64,000 bases of DNA from Amycolatopsis sp. EV170708-02-1 (GCF_022479115.1 NZ_CP092497.1:2480001-2544000), one strand, 5' to 3'; shown: positions 53,269 to 62,589, counted from the first letter of the stretch. Program-made: numbers and translations. Notes: generated by a model not told the origin, from the sequence alone.

Positions 53269-55100
53269 CCGTTGTGGACAGTTCCCCGCAGTTGCGCCGG
53301 CTGCTCGAACTGCTCGCCTCCGGGGCGGGCAGCGAGCAGCTGGCGCACGTTCCTGTCGACCCGAAGGCCACCGAGCTGGCGCTGCGGATCCGGGACACCG
53401 TCGCCGAGCACCGGCGGCGCGAGGCGGAGCTGGCGGCGTTGTTCGACACGGCCAGCGACCTCGCGCGGCTGGACGATCCGGACGCCGTCCTCCGGTCGAT
53501 CGTGCGGCGGGCGCGGGCGCTGCTCGGCGTGGACGTCTCGTATCTCAGCCTCAACGACGAGACCGAAGGCAAGACCTACGTCCGGGTCACCGACGGCTCG
53601 GTTTCCGCGTTGTTCCAGGACATCGTGCTCGGGATGGGCGAGGGGCTCGGCGGGCTGGTCGCCCAGACCGCGCGGCCGTACGCGACGGCGGATTACTTCA
53701 ACGACAAGCGGTTCCGCCACACCTCGTCGATCGACACCGGGGTACTCGACGAGGGGCTGACCGCGATCCTCGGGGTGCCGCTGGCGATCGGCAGCAAGGT
53801 CATCGGGGTCCTGTTCGCCTCGGACCGGACCACACGGGAGTTCTCGCCCGACGAGGTCGCGTTGCTGTCTTCGCTGGCCGACCACGCGGCGATCGCGCTC
53901 GACAACGCGCATCTGCTCGACGAGACGCGCCGAGCGGTCGCCGAGCTGAACGCCGCCAACGCGACGATCAGCGCGCACAACGACGCGATGCGCCGGGCCG
54001 AGGACGCGCACGACCGGCTGATGGATCTCGTGCTGCGCGGCGGTGACCTGGCCGAGGTCGCCGCCGCGGTCGCGGACGTGCTCGGCGGCGCTATCGCGGT
54101 CTACGACGCGGACGGCGCCGTCCTCGCCCGGACCGACGGTGAGCTGAGTCTTTCGCGTACCGCGGTTTCCGCGTCCAGGACGAGCGGGCGTGCGGTGTCC
54201 ACTGAGGACGGTTGGCTGTGCGCGGTCCAGGCGGGGCAGGAATTCCTCGGCAGTCTGGTGCTCGGCGGCGGGCCGTCGCTCGGCGAGGCCGACCGGCGGC
54301 TGTTCGAGCGGGCGGGCGTGGTCACCGCCGTGCTGCTGATGCAACGGCGGTCCGTCGCGCGCGCCGAGGACGAGGTGCGCGGCGAGCTGCTGTCGGATCT
54401 GCTCACCGCGCCCGGCCGTAATCCGGCCGCGCTGCTGGCACGCGGTCGCCGCCTGGGAGTCGATTTGTCGACATCGCACGCGGTGCTGATCGCGCATTCC
54501 GACGACGTCTCCCGGCGACGGCTGGCCGCGGCGGCTTCGCGGCACGCGGATCTGGTCGGGGTGCACGCCGACGAGGTGGTCCTTCTGGTTCGTGGCGCGG
54601 ATCCCGGCGCGCTGGCGCGTTCCGTGGCCGCCGAACTGGCGTCCACAATGGACTGCCCGGTGACGGTGGGCGCGGCGGGCCCGGCGGCGTCACCGACGGA
54701 GCTGGCCGTGGCGCACGCCGAAGCCGCACGTTGTGTCGCTTCACTCCTCGCGCTGGGCCGGGCGGGGGAAGGCGCGAGCATGGCCGACCTCGGATTCGTC
54801 GGGCTGCTCCTCGGCGAGCACGCCGATCTCGGCGCGTACGTGACCGCAACGATCGGCCCGGTGCTCGACTACGACGAACGCCGCGGCACGGATCTGATCG
54901 GCACGCTCCGCGCGTATTTCGCCTGTGGCGGCAACTTGACGCGGGCGAAGGACCTGCTCCACGTGCATGTGAACACCGTCGTGCAACGGCTGGACCGCAT
55001 CGCGTCGCTGCTGGGCGAGCAGTGGCAGGCGCCCGAGCGCGCGCTGGAACTCCAGCTCGCGCTCAGGCTGCACCGCCTCACCAGTGACCGAAACGGATGA
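53265..55100 (+). CDS. PucR-family regulator with GAF domain
   Basis: A 611-residue regulator. The GAF domain spans about residues 60-215 (YLSLNDETEGKTYVRVTDG), with a middle GGDEF-like/CdaR region and a C-terminal PucR HTH (about 545-605, DLIGTLRAYFACGGNLTRAK, then HVHVNTVVQRLDRI). The ATG overlaps the transporter stop, so it was the third gene of the amidohydrolase-transporter operon and probably controls it in response to the substrate. The element now separates it from the operon promoter. Confidence 0.9.
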   Translation: MTVVDSSPQLRRLLELLASGAGSEQLAHVPVDPKATELALRIRDTVAEHRRREAELAALFDTASDLARLDDPDAVLRSIVRRARALLGVDVSYLSLNDETEGKTYVRVTDGSVSALFQDIVLGMGEGLGGLVAQTARPYATADYFNDKRFRHTSSIDTGVLDEGLTAILGVPLAIGSKVIGVLFASDRTTREFSPDEVALLSSLADHAAIALDNAHLLDETRRAVAELNAANATISAHNDAMRRAEDAHDRLMDLVLRGGDLAEVAAAVADVLGGAIAVYDADGAVLARTDGELSLSRTAVSASRTSGRAVSTEDGWLCAVQAGQEFLGSLVLGGGPSLGEADRRLFERAGVVTAVLLMQRRSVARAEDEVRGELLSDLLTAPGRNPAALLARGRRLGVDLSTSHAVLIAHSDDVSRRRLAAAASRHADLVGVHADEVVLLVRGADPGALARSVAAELASTMDCPVTVGAAGPAASPTELAVAHAEAARCVASLLALGRAGEGASMADLGFVGLLLGEHADLGAYVTATIGPVLDYDERRGTDLIGTLRAYFACGGNLTRAKDLLHVHVNTVVQRLDRIASLLGEQWQAPERALELQLALRLHRLTSDRNG

Positions 55101-55662
55101 CGTCGTCGAATTCTCGGCGGGCGACCGTGGTCGGCGAGGAGCCGGGCGACGGACCGGATTCGGCGCCGTGCCCGAGCGCCACGACGCCGATCGGGTCGTG
55201 ATCCTCCGGCACGCCGAACTCGCCGTGGAGCCGGTCCACGCTTTCCGGCGCGAGCCCGAAGAACACCGCGCCGAGACCTTCGTCGACGGCCGTCTGGAGG
55301 ATCAGCATCGTCGCCATCCCGGTGTCGACGTCCCAGTACGGCACGCGCCACCACGAATCGTCTCGATCGGCGAAACCCTTGTCCGGCTTGGCATAGCGGT
55401 CGAGGTACGCGTTCTTGACCGAAAGCGGCACGATCGCGACCGGGGCCGTGGTCACGGTATCCGGTGCCCAGCTCGCGCCGAACTCCCAGAATTTCGCGAG
55501 TTCTTCGCCGGTGAGGACGAGAAATCCCTGCCCCTGTGAGAATCCGGCCGAGGGGCCTTTGAGCGCGTTGCGCAGGATGCGCCGAAGGCTCGCCTCGGCG
55601 ACGGGCTCGTCGGTGAACTTCCGGACCATGCGACGGCGTCGTACGACGTCCTGGAATTCCAT
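55078..55662 (-). CDS. nitroreductase-family protein
   Basis: A 194-residue FMN-dependent nitroreductase-like protein starting MEFQDVVRRRRMVRKFTDEP. It carries the typical RRILRNALKGPSAGFSQGQG and the GLGAVFFGLAPE segment. These reduce nitro or quinone groups or act on F420/FMN-linked substrates. Its 3' end overlaps the convergent PucR gene by 23 bp. Confidence 0.9.
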   Translation of the reverse strand: MEFQDVVRRRRMVRKFTDEPVAEASLRRILRNALKGPSAGFSQGQGFLVLTGEELAKFWEFGASWAPDTVTTAPVAIVPLSVKNAYLDRYAKPDKGFADRDDSWWRVPYWDVDTGMATMLILQTAVDEGLGAVFFGLAPESVDRLHGEFGVPEDHDPIGVVALGHGAESGPSPGSSPTTVARREFDDVIRFGHW

Positions 55663-55666
55663 GGGA

Positions 55667-56938
55667 TCAGCTTAGTGCGCAGGTGGCCGACAGGTCACCG
55701 CTCGCACGCGGGATCGTCGCCGAAGCGGGCGGGCGGACGCCGTCGAGCCAGCCTTCGAGAGCGCTGAAAGCCGTGCGGAAACACGGGCCGATCGGACGCA
55801 GCCGGTCCGGATATGCGTCATACAGGCCATCGACGTGGTTGCCGTCGACGATCCGGTAGTAGCGCTGCAGCCCGGCGCGGCCCTGCTCGGCGATCATCCG
55901 CTGGTAGACGTCGGAATCGCGGGTGATCGGCAGGAGCGTGTCGAGGGTTCCGTGCAGGGTGATCAGCGGTTTGCCGATCCGGCCGGTCAGCGAGACCCGT
56001 TCGACCGCGCGGTGCACCGACGGCGGGCGAGCGGCGTAGTCGTAATCGGTCCCGGCGAACGACGGGTCGAATTCGGCCTGATAGATCCGCTGGGTCAAGC
56101 CCCAGTAGACGTCGTTGTGGTACTTCCAGAGGAATTCCGAGCCAGGCGCGAAACCGGCGCCGAGGATTTCCTGGTGGGCTTGCGCGGAACCGGCGGCGTA
56201 CGCGGGATAGGCCTTGATCGCGGGCGGCAGGAAGGTGAACAGGTTCGGGCCGTCTTCGTGCCAAAGCGTGCCCTCCCAGTCGATTCCGCCGTCATAGAGC
56301 CACGGCCGGTTCTCGAGCTGCCAGCGGACGAGGTAGCCGCCGTTCGACATCCCGGCCGCGAGGGTGCGGCTCGGCAGGCGTCCGTAGCGGTGCGCGACGG
56401 CGGCCTTCGCCGCGATGGTCAGCTGCGTGACCCGCGAGTTCCACTCGGTGAGCGCGTCGCCCGGGCGACGTCCGTCGGCGTGGAAGTCGGCGCCCGTGTT
56501 GCCCTTGTCTGTGGCGGCGAACGCGTAGCCGGCGGCGAGGACCTGGTCGCCGATCGCGCGATCGTTCGCGTACTGCCGCCGCACCCCGGGTGACCCCGAA
56601 ACCACGAGGCCGCCGTTCCAGCGATCGGGCAGCCGCAGCACGAACTGCGCGTCGTGGTTCCAGCCGTGTGTCGTGTTGGATGTCGACGAATCCGGGAAGT
56701 AGCCGTCGATCTGGATACCGGGAACGCCCTTGGGGGCGGGGAAACCGGCGGAGGTGAGCCCGGCCCAGTCGGACTGGACGGTGTGCCCGGTGGCCAGGGT
56801 GCCGGTGGTGGTCAGATCGTCCAAGCAGGACAGTCGTTGGGCCGCGGCGCCGGGAACGCGCACGTTCCCGCAACCGCTCGCCGCCTGGGCGGGGGTGGCC
56901 AGTGCCAGCATCATCGCGAGGACCAGGAAGAGCCGCAT
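55667..56938 (-). CDS. secreted alpha/beta hydrolase, tannase/hydroxybutyrate-oligomer-hydrolase-like
   Basis: A 423-residue secreted hydrolase with signal peptide (1-19). The nucleophile elbow is AGMSNGGYLVRW, an Asp region is TLHGTLDTLLPI, and His is in IVDGNHVDGLYD. It resembles feruloyl-esterase/tannase or 3-hydroxybutyrate-oligomer hydrolases. Divergence from a PHB-depolymerase-type esterase supports a role in extracellular polyester or ester breakdown. The ATG at 56938 fits the signal peptide. Confidence 0.75.
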   Translation of the reverse strand: MRLFLVLAMMLALATPAQAASGCGNVRVPGAAAQRLSCLDDLTTTGTLATGHTVQSDWAGLTSAGFPAPKGVPGIQIDGYFPDSSTSNTTHGWNHDAQFVLRLPDRWNGGLVVSGSPGVRRQYANDRAIGDQVLAAGYAFAATDKGNTGADFHADGRRPGDALTEWNSRVTQLTIAAKAAVAHRYGRLPSRTLAAGMSNGGYLVRWQLENRPWLYDGGIDWEGTLWHEDGPNLFTFLPPAIKAYPAYAAGSAQAHQEILGAGFAPGSEFLWKYHNDVYWGLTQRIYQAEFDPSFAGTDYDYAARPPSVHRAVERVSLTGRIGKPLITLHGTLDTLLPITRDSDVYQRMIAEQGRAGLQRYYRIVDGNHVDGLYDAYPDRLRPIGPCFRTAFSALEGWLDGVRPPASATIPRASGDLSATCALS

Positions 56939-57056
56939 CGGCCGACGGTAAGCGCGGTTCTCGGATGGGGGTACCCGGCGCGACCACACAAAACGGGCCG
57001 TCGCTGTGGTGTTCTCCCACGTGGGAAGTGCGCATCGGCGGTTTTAGCCTGAGGTG

Positions 57057-57911
57057 ATGCGAAAACTCCTCATCGGCGCGGTGGTTTCGACATTGGTCCT
57101 TCTCTTCGCGACTCCGGCACAGGCGGCGACGATCCGTCCGGTGACCGGGTTCGGGAGCAATCCCGGTGCTTTGCAGATGTTCGAATACGTTCCCGACGGG
57201 CTGCCGTCCGGACGTCCGGCGGTGGTCGTGCTGCACGGCTGCACGCAGGACGCCGCCGGATACGCGCGTGGCTCCGGCTGGGTCGGGCTCGCGGACAGGC
57301 TGCGGTTCAAACTCGTTCTGCCGCAACAGGTCTCGGCGAACAACTTCAGTAAATGCTTCAACTGGTTCCAGGCGGCCGACATCAAGCGCGGGTCCGGAGA
57401 AGCCGAATCGATCGCGCAGATGGCGCGGTATTCGGCCGGGAGCCGGACGTACGTGACCGGCTTGTCGGCCGGTGGTGCGATGACGTCGGTGATGCTGGCC
57501 GCGTATCCGGAACTGTTCGCGGGCGGTGGTGTCGTCGCGGGGCTGCCTTATGGTTGCGCGACCACGATGATCGACGCGTACTCCTGCATGAACCCCGGCA
57601 AGGATCTGACCCCGAAGCAATGGGGCGACAAGGTGCGGGCCGCGGGCACGGGGTCGCGTTCGCCGGTCAGCGTCTGGCACGGGACCGCGGACTACACAGT
57701 CGCTCCGATGAACATGCGCGAGCTCTCCGAGCAGTGGACCGACGTCGGCGCGGCAGTAGACACGCACGCCGTCACCGGGATGGGGCACGGTCAGCCGATC
57801 GCGCCGGGAGCCGGCTGCGGGCAGGCGGGGCCGTATCTGCTGGACGTCGGCGTATGCGCCGCAGCGGAACTCGCGGCGAAGTGGCGGCTAAGCGAGGACG
57901 GCGTCCAGTAG
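57057..57911 (+). CDS. secreted PHB-depolymerase-family esterase
   Basis: A 284-residue secreted esterase (CE1/PHB depolymerase family). It has signal peptide (1-23), VVLHGCTQDAAGYARGSGW (oxyanion region), TGLSAGGAM (nucleophile), HGTADYTV (Asp) and GMGHGQPI (His). It may cleave polyhydroxybutyrate or feruloyl esters. A GTG one codon upstream is an alternative start. It is divergent from another secreted hydrolase. The last 24 bp overlap the convergent ArsR gene. Confidence 0.88.
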   Translation: MRKLLIGAVVSTLVLLFATPAQAATIRPVTGFGSNPGALQMFEYVPDGLPSGRPAVVVLHGCTQDAAGYARGSGWVGLADRLRFKLVLPQQVSANNFSKCFNWFQAADIKRGSGEAESIAQMARYSAGSRTYVTGLSAGGAMTSVMLAAYPELFAGGGVVAGLPYGCATTMIDAYSCMNPGKDLTPKQWGDKVRAAGTGSRSPVSVWHGTADYTVAPMNMRELSEQWTDVGAAVDTHAVTGMGHGQPIAPGAGCGQAGPYLLDVGVCAAAELAAKWRLSEDGVQ

Positions 57912-58193
57912 CCCGGGGAAGCGGGCGTGGACGTCCTCGGTGCGTAGCTCGACCCAGCGGGTCCGGCCCTCGACGAACGTCGTCGTGAGGCCGGCCTCGC
58001 GCAACACCTTCCAGTGGTGGGAGAGCGTCGGCGCGCTGATCTCGACGTCGTACTCGGTGATGGCGCAGCTTCGCGGCGAAGGGTTGCTTCGCAGGGCGCG
58101 GATCAGCTCCAGGCGCACGGGATCCGCGAGCGCCTGGAGCACCGGCACGATCTCGATCTCGTCGACCGACGGCTGCGGCAGCGTGCTGCTCAC
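57888..58193 (-). CDS. ArsR-family transcriptional regulator
   Basis: A 101-residue ArsR-type winged helix (ALADPVRLELIRALRS, then ISAPTLSHHWKVLREAGLTT and EGRTRWVELRTED). No ArsR metal-site cysteine motif is seen, so it is probably not metal-sensing. The GTG at 58193 has GGAG 5 bp upstream; a longer start would cover the operator. It is divergent from an MFS efflux pump with an inverted repeat between. Confidence 0.85.
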   Translation of the reverse strand: MSSTLPQPSVDEIEIVPVLQALADPVRLELIRALRSNPSPRSCAITEYDVEISAPTLSHHWKVLREAGLTTTFVEGRTRWVELRTEDVHARFPGLLDAVLA

Positions 58194-58203
58194 TTCACTC
58201 CAA

Positions 58204-58227
58204 ACTATTTGACAGTCATCGAATAGT
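58204..58227. promoter_or_regulatory. ArsR operator
   Basis: ACTATTTGA (58204-58212) and TCGAATAGT (58219-58227) form a 9-bp inverted repeat with one mismatch and a 6-bp centre, between the ArsR and MFS genes. A further palindrome, CGATCAT-CAA-ATGATCG, lies at 58258-58274 inside the first MFS codons. Confidence 0.65.
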
Positions 58228-58245
58228 CCCGCCACTATACCTCCC

Positions 58246-59415
58246 ATGACGATTCGACGATCATCAAATGATCGGCTCGCTCTGGGGGCTCTGCTGGTAC
58301 TCGCCGTCGGGACGTTCACCGTCGGCACCGACGGATTCGTCCTGAACGGGCTGCTGCCCGCCATCGCCGCCGACCTGCGCGTTTCCGAAGCGGTCGCGGG
58401 TCAGCTGACCACGGTCTTCGCGGTGACCTACGCGATTTCCTCGCCGCTCATCGCGGCTTTCACCGGACGGCTCGACCGGCGCTGGGTGCTCGGCGCTGGG
58501 ATGGTGCTGTTCACGATCGGCATGGCCGGTCAGGCGCTCGGCGAATCCTTCGCCGTGGTCGCCGTCGCACGCGTGCTGGCCGCCCTCGGCGCCGCCGCGT
58601 TCCAGTCCAACGCCTATGTGCTCGCCGGTGCCCTGGCGTCGGACGAGCGCCGCGGCCGCGCGCTGGCCACGGTCTCCAACGGGATGAGCGTGTCGATGGT
58701 GCTCGGCGTGCCGATCGGGGTGGTGGCGGGCAACTGGTTCGGCTGGCGCGCGGTGATGTGGGGGATCGGCGCGGTGGCGCTGGTCGTCATGCTGCTCGTG
58801 CCGCTGCTGCCCGGGGTTCGGATGCCGACGGTGTCGTTGCGCGACAGGCTCGCCGTCGTCGCGCGGCCGCCGATCGCGCGCGTGCTCGGCGTGAGCGTTC
58901 TCGGCACCGCTGCGGGCTTCGCGGCCTTCGTGTACTTGCCGGTGCTGGTGGCGCCGGTGGCGGTGGGCGCGACGATCTCGTGGCTGCTGGTCGGTTTCGG
59001 GATCGGGCAGATCGCGGGCAACGCTTTCGCGGGCCGGGCGACGGACTCGCTGGGGCCTTCACGGGTCCGGTCGATCTCGCTGATCGGCACGGTCGTGACG
59101 TTCGCGCTGCTGGACGTCGCCGTGCTGAGCCTGCCCAGCTCGCTCGTACTCGCGCTGGCTTCGGGCGTTTTCGGCGGCATGCTGATGGTGCCGCAGCAGC
59201 ACCGGCTGTTCTCGCTGGCGCCTGACGCGCCGACGGTCGCCATGGGGCTCAACGGTTCCGCGATCTACGGCGGCGGGGCCCTCGGTGCCGCGCTGGGTGG
59301 CGTCGTGCTGTCGTCGGCGGGTGTCTGGTGGGTCGGTCCCGTTGCCGCCTTCGTCGCTCTGCTGGGGTTTGCGCTTTCGGTCACTTCGCGCGCGAAGGTG
59401 CCCGAGCCCGCCTGA
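58246..59415 (+). CDS. MFS efflux transporter (DHA1 type)
   Basis: A 389-residue 12-helix MFS transporter. GTDGFVLNGLLPAIAADL lies in the first helix region, the loop motif is FTGRLDRRW, and the motif C-like segment is GVPIGVVAGNWFGWR. This is typical of drug or sugar efflux (AraJ/CmlA-like) pumps. It is likely repressed by the divergent ArsR protein. The substrate is unknown. Confidence 0.88.
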   Translation: MTIRRSSNDRLALGALLVLAVGTFTVGTDGFVLNGLLPAIAADLRVSEAVAGQLTTVFAVTYAISSPLIAAFTGRLDRRWVLGAGMVLFTIGMAGQALGESFAVVAVARVLAALGAAAFQSNAYVLAGALASDERRGRALATVSNGMSVSMVLGVPIGVVAGNWFGWRAVMWGIGAVALVVMLLVPLLPGVRMPTVSLRDRLAVVARPPIARVLGVSVLGTAAGFAAFVYLPVLVAPVAVGATISWLLVGFGIGQIAGNAFAGRATDSLGPSRVRSISLIGTVVTFALLDVAVLSLPSSLVLALASGVFGGMLMVPQQHRLFSLAPDAPTVAMGLNGSAIYGGGALGAALGGVVLSSAGVWWVGPVAAFVALLGFALSVTSRAKVPEPA

Positions 59416-59425
59416 CCGAAGTGGT

Positions 59426-59534
59426 AGCAAGGGACCTTTGCTATCGATTGCGTAGGCATGCTAAGTACCGCGTTGGGCCGCTGGACACTGGGAGCTGCCC
59501 AGGCTGGCGCAAGTGGTAGCAAAGGTCCCTTGCT
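59426..59534. repeat. 17-bp inverted repeats bounding a 109-bp intergenic element
   Basis: AGCAAGGGACCTTTGCT (59426-59442) and its exact reverse complement AGCAAAGGTCCCTTGCT (59518-59534). Both are preceded by GTGGT and each is itself nearly palindromic. It lies between the MFS stop and the NiCoT stop and could act as a terminator pair or a dispersed palindromic (REP/MITE-like) element. Confidence 0.7.
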
Positions 59535-59555
59535 CACTTTTCGCAGGTCAGAGGC

Positions 59556-60587
59556 CTACTCGACCGACCAGCGCTGCTCGATACGCGCGAATCGCCACAC
59601 GAGGAGCGCGAAGAGCCACGTAAGCACGAAGAGCGCGACGACCGCGTAGCCCACGTAGTCCAGGCTCAGCGACCCGATCGCCGCGAGCGGCCCGGTCGTG
59701 ATGCCGAACCGCTCGGTGATGATCGAGACGACCTCGATCGTCCCGATGAGCAAGGCGACCGCGACGGAAAGCGCCGTCACGATGAGGTTGTAGTAGATCT
59801 TCCGCACCGGCTTCGCGAGCGCCCAGCCGTACGCGTAGTTCATGAAGCAGCCGTCGGCGGTGTCGAACAGCGTCATCCCGGCGGCGAACAGGATCGGCAG
59901 CACCAGGATCGCGTACCAAGGCAGCGAGAACGCCGCCGCGCCGCCGGCGAGCACCAGCAGGCTGATCTCGGTCGCGGTGTCGAAGCCGAGACCGAACAGC
60001 ACACCGATCGGGTAGATGTGCCAAGGCTTGCGCACCGCTTTGGTGGCGCCGCGGAGCAGCCGGTTCATGAAGCCGCGGTTGTCGAGTTGCCGTTCCAGCG
60101 CCGCTTCGTCGAACTCGCCCCGCCGCATACGCCGGAACACCTTCACGATGCCGACCAGCACCACCAGGTTCATGATCCCGATGAGGTACAGGAACACCGC
60201 CGAAACGGACGTCCCGATCAGCCCGGTCGCCTGGTGCAGCGCCGACGAATCGTCCTCGACGGCGCCGGCGAGCGCGCGCACGCCGAGCGACAACAGCAGG
60301 CACAGGACGAACACGATCGTCGAGTGCCCGAGGGAGAACCAGAAACCGACCGAAAGCGGCCGCTGCCCGTCGGCCATCAGCTTGCGGGTGGTGTTGTCGA
60401 TCGCGGCGATGTGGTCCGCGTCGAAGGCGTGCCGCATGCCGAGCACGAACGCCGTGACGCCGAGGCCGACCCCGAACACGCCCGTGGCGCCGAGCTCGTA
60501 CTGGCGCGGCGCCACGAAAAGCGTCAGGACCCCCCAGCCGATGACGTTGAGCGCCAGGATGAATCCGGCCATCCCGGCGACGGACAC
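59556..60587 (-). CDS. NiCoT-family nickel/cobalt transporter
   Basis: A 343-residue HoxN/NixA-type permease with eight membrane helices. The signature HAFDADHIAAIDNTTR in helix 2 binds the metal, and FWFSLGHSTIVF and GFDTATEISLL are the second and third conserved segments. The start is uncertain: GTG at 60587 begins just before helix 1. A CTG at 60647 would overlap the murQ stop (CTGA) and add the expected Arg-rich N-terminus. It is last in the murR-murQ operon. Confidence 0.85.
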   Translation of the reverse strand: MSVAGMAGFILALNVIGWGVLTLFVAPRQYELGATGVFGVGLGVTAFVLGMRHAFDADHIAAIDNTTRKLMADGQRPLSVGFWFSLGHSTIVFVLCLLLSLGVRALAGAVEDDSSALHQATGLIGTSVSAVFLYLIGIMNLVVLVGIVKVFRRMRRGEFDEAALERQLDNRGFMNRLLRGATKAVRKPWHIYPIGVLFGLGFDTATEISLLVLAGGAAAFSLPWYAILVLPILFAAGMTLFDTADGCFMNYAYGWALAKPVRKIYYNLIVTALSVAVALLIGTIEVVSIITERFGITTGPLAAIGSLSLDYVGYAVVALFVLTWLFALLVWRFARIEQRWSVE

Positions 60588-60643
60588 CCGTTCGCGTCGC
60601 GTGAGCGCGAAGCGTCGGGATGAACGGGTCTGTCCGCCGGTGT

Positions 60644-61594
60644 TCAGCTCGCGCGCACCCTCAGGGAGTCGAGAGCCTTTCGTACGTGGCCATCGCTGGC
60701 CGTCAGCGCCTTCGCCGCACTCGCGACGTCTTCGCCGGACAGCAGATGGACCAGCGCGACCTTGAGGTCGCCTTCGGCCTCGGTGAGCGCGTCGGAACAG
60801 TCCGCCATGCTCATCCCGGTGGCCTCGCGCAGGATCCGGATGGTCCGCCCGCGCAGCTTCGCGTTGGTCGCCCGCATGCTCACCATCAGGTTCGAATACG
60901 TACGGCCGAGTTTGATCATCGTCGCGGTGGAGAACGCCGTGAGGATGATCTTCTGCGCCGTGCCCGCCTTCATCCGCGTCGATCCGGCGATCGCCTCGGG
61001 GCCGGTGTCCACCGCGATGAGGACGTCGACCCCCGGCGGCGTCACCGCTGCCGGATTGCCCGAGACCAGCGCGGTACGGGCACCGAGACGGCTGGCCGCG
61101 GCCAGCGCGCCGAGCACGTAGGGCGTCCGGCCGGAAGCCGTCAGCCCGAGCACGAAGTCGCCCGGCGCGACGGACTCGGCCACCTCGGCGGCTCCGGCCT
61201 TCGCGTCGTCCTCGGCGTCTTCGACGGCTTGGCGCAGAGCGCGCGCGCCGCCCGCGTGATGCGCGATGAACCAATCGGAGGGCACGTTGAACGTCGGCAC
61301 GAGCTCCGCCGCGTCCAACGTCGCCAGCCTGCCGGAAGTACCGGCCCCGAAGTAGTGCACTCGGTGCCCCGACCGCAGCGCTTCCACGGCGAAGTCGACC
61401 GCCCGCGCCACCTGCGGCAGCACCGCGGCGACGGCTTCGGGGACCCGGCGGTCCTCGGCGTTGATCGCGCCGAGGATGCCCATGGTCGACATCAGGTCGA
61501 TGTCGGTCGTCCGTGGATTGCGCTGTTCGGTTGGCGAGTCGACGTGCACCACCTGGCGTGGGACGGTCATCATGCGCCTCACTTTTTCGCTCAT
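60644..61594 (-). CDS. murQ: N-acetylmuramic acid 6-phosphate etherase
   Basis: A 316-residue MurQ that cleaves the lactyl ether of MurNAc-6-P to give GlcNAc-6-P in peptidoglycan recycling. Signature segments: TEQRNPRTTDIDLMST, YFGAGTSGRLATLDAAE (SIS domain), and GPEAIAGSTRMKAGTAQK with the catalytic Glu region. The ATG overlaps the regulator stop (ATGA at 61594-61591), so the two are coupled. An ATG seven codons later with GAGG upstream is an alternative start. Confidence 0.95.
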   Translation of the reverse strand: MSEKVRRMMTVPRQVVHVDSPTEQRNPRTTDIDLMSTMGILGAINAEDRRVPEAVAAVLPQVARAVDFAVEALRSGHRVHYFGAGTSGRLATLDAAELVPTFNVPSDWFIAHHAGGARALRQAVEDAEDDAKAGAAEVAESVAPGDFVLGLTASGRTPYVLGALAAASRLGARTALVSGNPAAVTPPGVDVLIAVDTGPEAIAGSTRMKAGTAQKIILTAFSTATMIKLGRTYSNLMVSMRATNAKLRGRTIRILREATGMSMADCSDALTEAEGDLKVALVHLLSGEDVASAAKALTASDGHVRKALDSLRVRAS

Positions 61595-62589
61595 TTGCCG
61601 GTTTCCCGCGGCCGCCGCCTGCCGTCGGGCCGGACGCCCAGACGGTGCGAGCCAACCGCGTCCCTGGTCGCGTCGAGCGCGTTGACCGACGCGTCCATGT
61701 GCCGCTGCGCGACACCGATGAACAGGCAGTCGATGACGGTCAGCTGCGCGATGCGACTGGCGGTCGCACCCGAGCGGAACGTCGTCTCCCGCGCGGCCGT
61801 GGTCAGCACGTGATCGGCGACCTCGGTGATCGGTGAACGCGGGAAGTTCGTCACGGCGACGGTGATCGCGCCGTGCTCACGGGCCACCCGCAGCGCCTCG
61901 ACGGTGTCCGTGGTCGCGCCCGTGTGGGAGATGCCGATCGCGACGTCGCCGGGGCTCAGCACGGCGGCCGAGGTGAGCATGATGTGCGTGTCCGACCAGG
62001 CGAAGCTGACCCGGCCGATGCGGTGCAGCTTCTGCTGCAGATCCGCGGCGACGAACGCGCTCGCACCCACGCCGTAGACGTCCACGCGGCCCGCTCCGGC
62101 CACGATGTCGATCACGCGCTGTAGCGACGGGACGTCGAGCTGGTCGGCTGTCTCCTCCACGGCGCGCGCGTCCGCGAAGCTGACCTTGCCGATCACCGCG
62201 GCCAGGTCGTCCTCCGGCCCGATCTCGCCGCCGAGATTGCGGGTCGACCGTGCCTCGGACCGGGCGGTGTCGGCCGCCAGAGCGATCCTGAGCTGCGGAT
62301 ATCCGCCGACGCCGACCGCCTTGCAGAACCGCGTGACGGTGGTTTCGCTGGTGTTCGCCGCGAGCGCGACCTCGGTGATGCTGCGCCGCGCGACCTGCGC
62401 GGGGTCGTCGAGGACGACCTTCGCGACGCGCTGCTCGGCCCGGGCGAGCCCGGGCAGGAGGGAGCGAATCCGGACGAGCGGGCTCGCGTCAGCGTCCCGT
62501 GTCGGCTGCGCCGGCACGGCCTCGGACGGTGCGGCCGCGATTACGGATTCGGTATCGCCCACCGTGGGAAAGTTACTAACCGTTGGCAT
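61591..62589 (-). CDS. MurR/RpiR-family regulator
   Basis: A 332-residue regulator with an N-terminal HTH_6 (about residues 40-115; SITEVALAANTSETTVTRFC) and a C-terminal SIS sugar-phosphate domain (about 155-290; VDVYGVGASAFVAADLQQKL). Directly coupled to murQ, it most likely responds to MurNAc-6-P as MurR does in enterobacteria. The ATG at 62589 fits the family; upstream codons do not. Confidence 0.9.
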   Translation of the reverse strand: MPTVSNFPTVGDTESVIAAAPSEAVPAQPTRDADASPLVRIRSLLPGLARAEQRVAKVVLDDPAQVARRSITEVALAANTSETTVTRFCKAVGVGGYPQLRIALAADTARSEARSTRNLGGEIGPEDDLAAVIGKVSFADARAVEETADQLDVPSLQRVIDIVAGAGRVDVYGVGASAFVAADLQQKLHRIGRVSFAWSDTHIMLTSAAVLSPGDVAIGISHTGATTDTVEALRVAREHGAITVAVTNFPRSPITEVADHVLTTAARETTFRSGATASRIAQLTVIDCLFIGVAQRHMDASVNALDATRDAVGSHRLGVRPDGRRRPRETGK

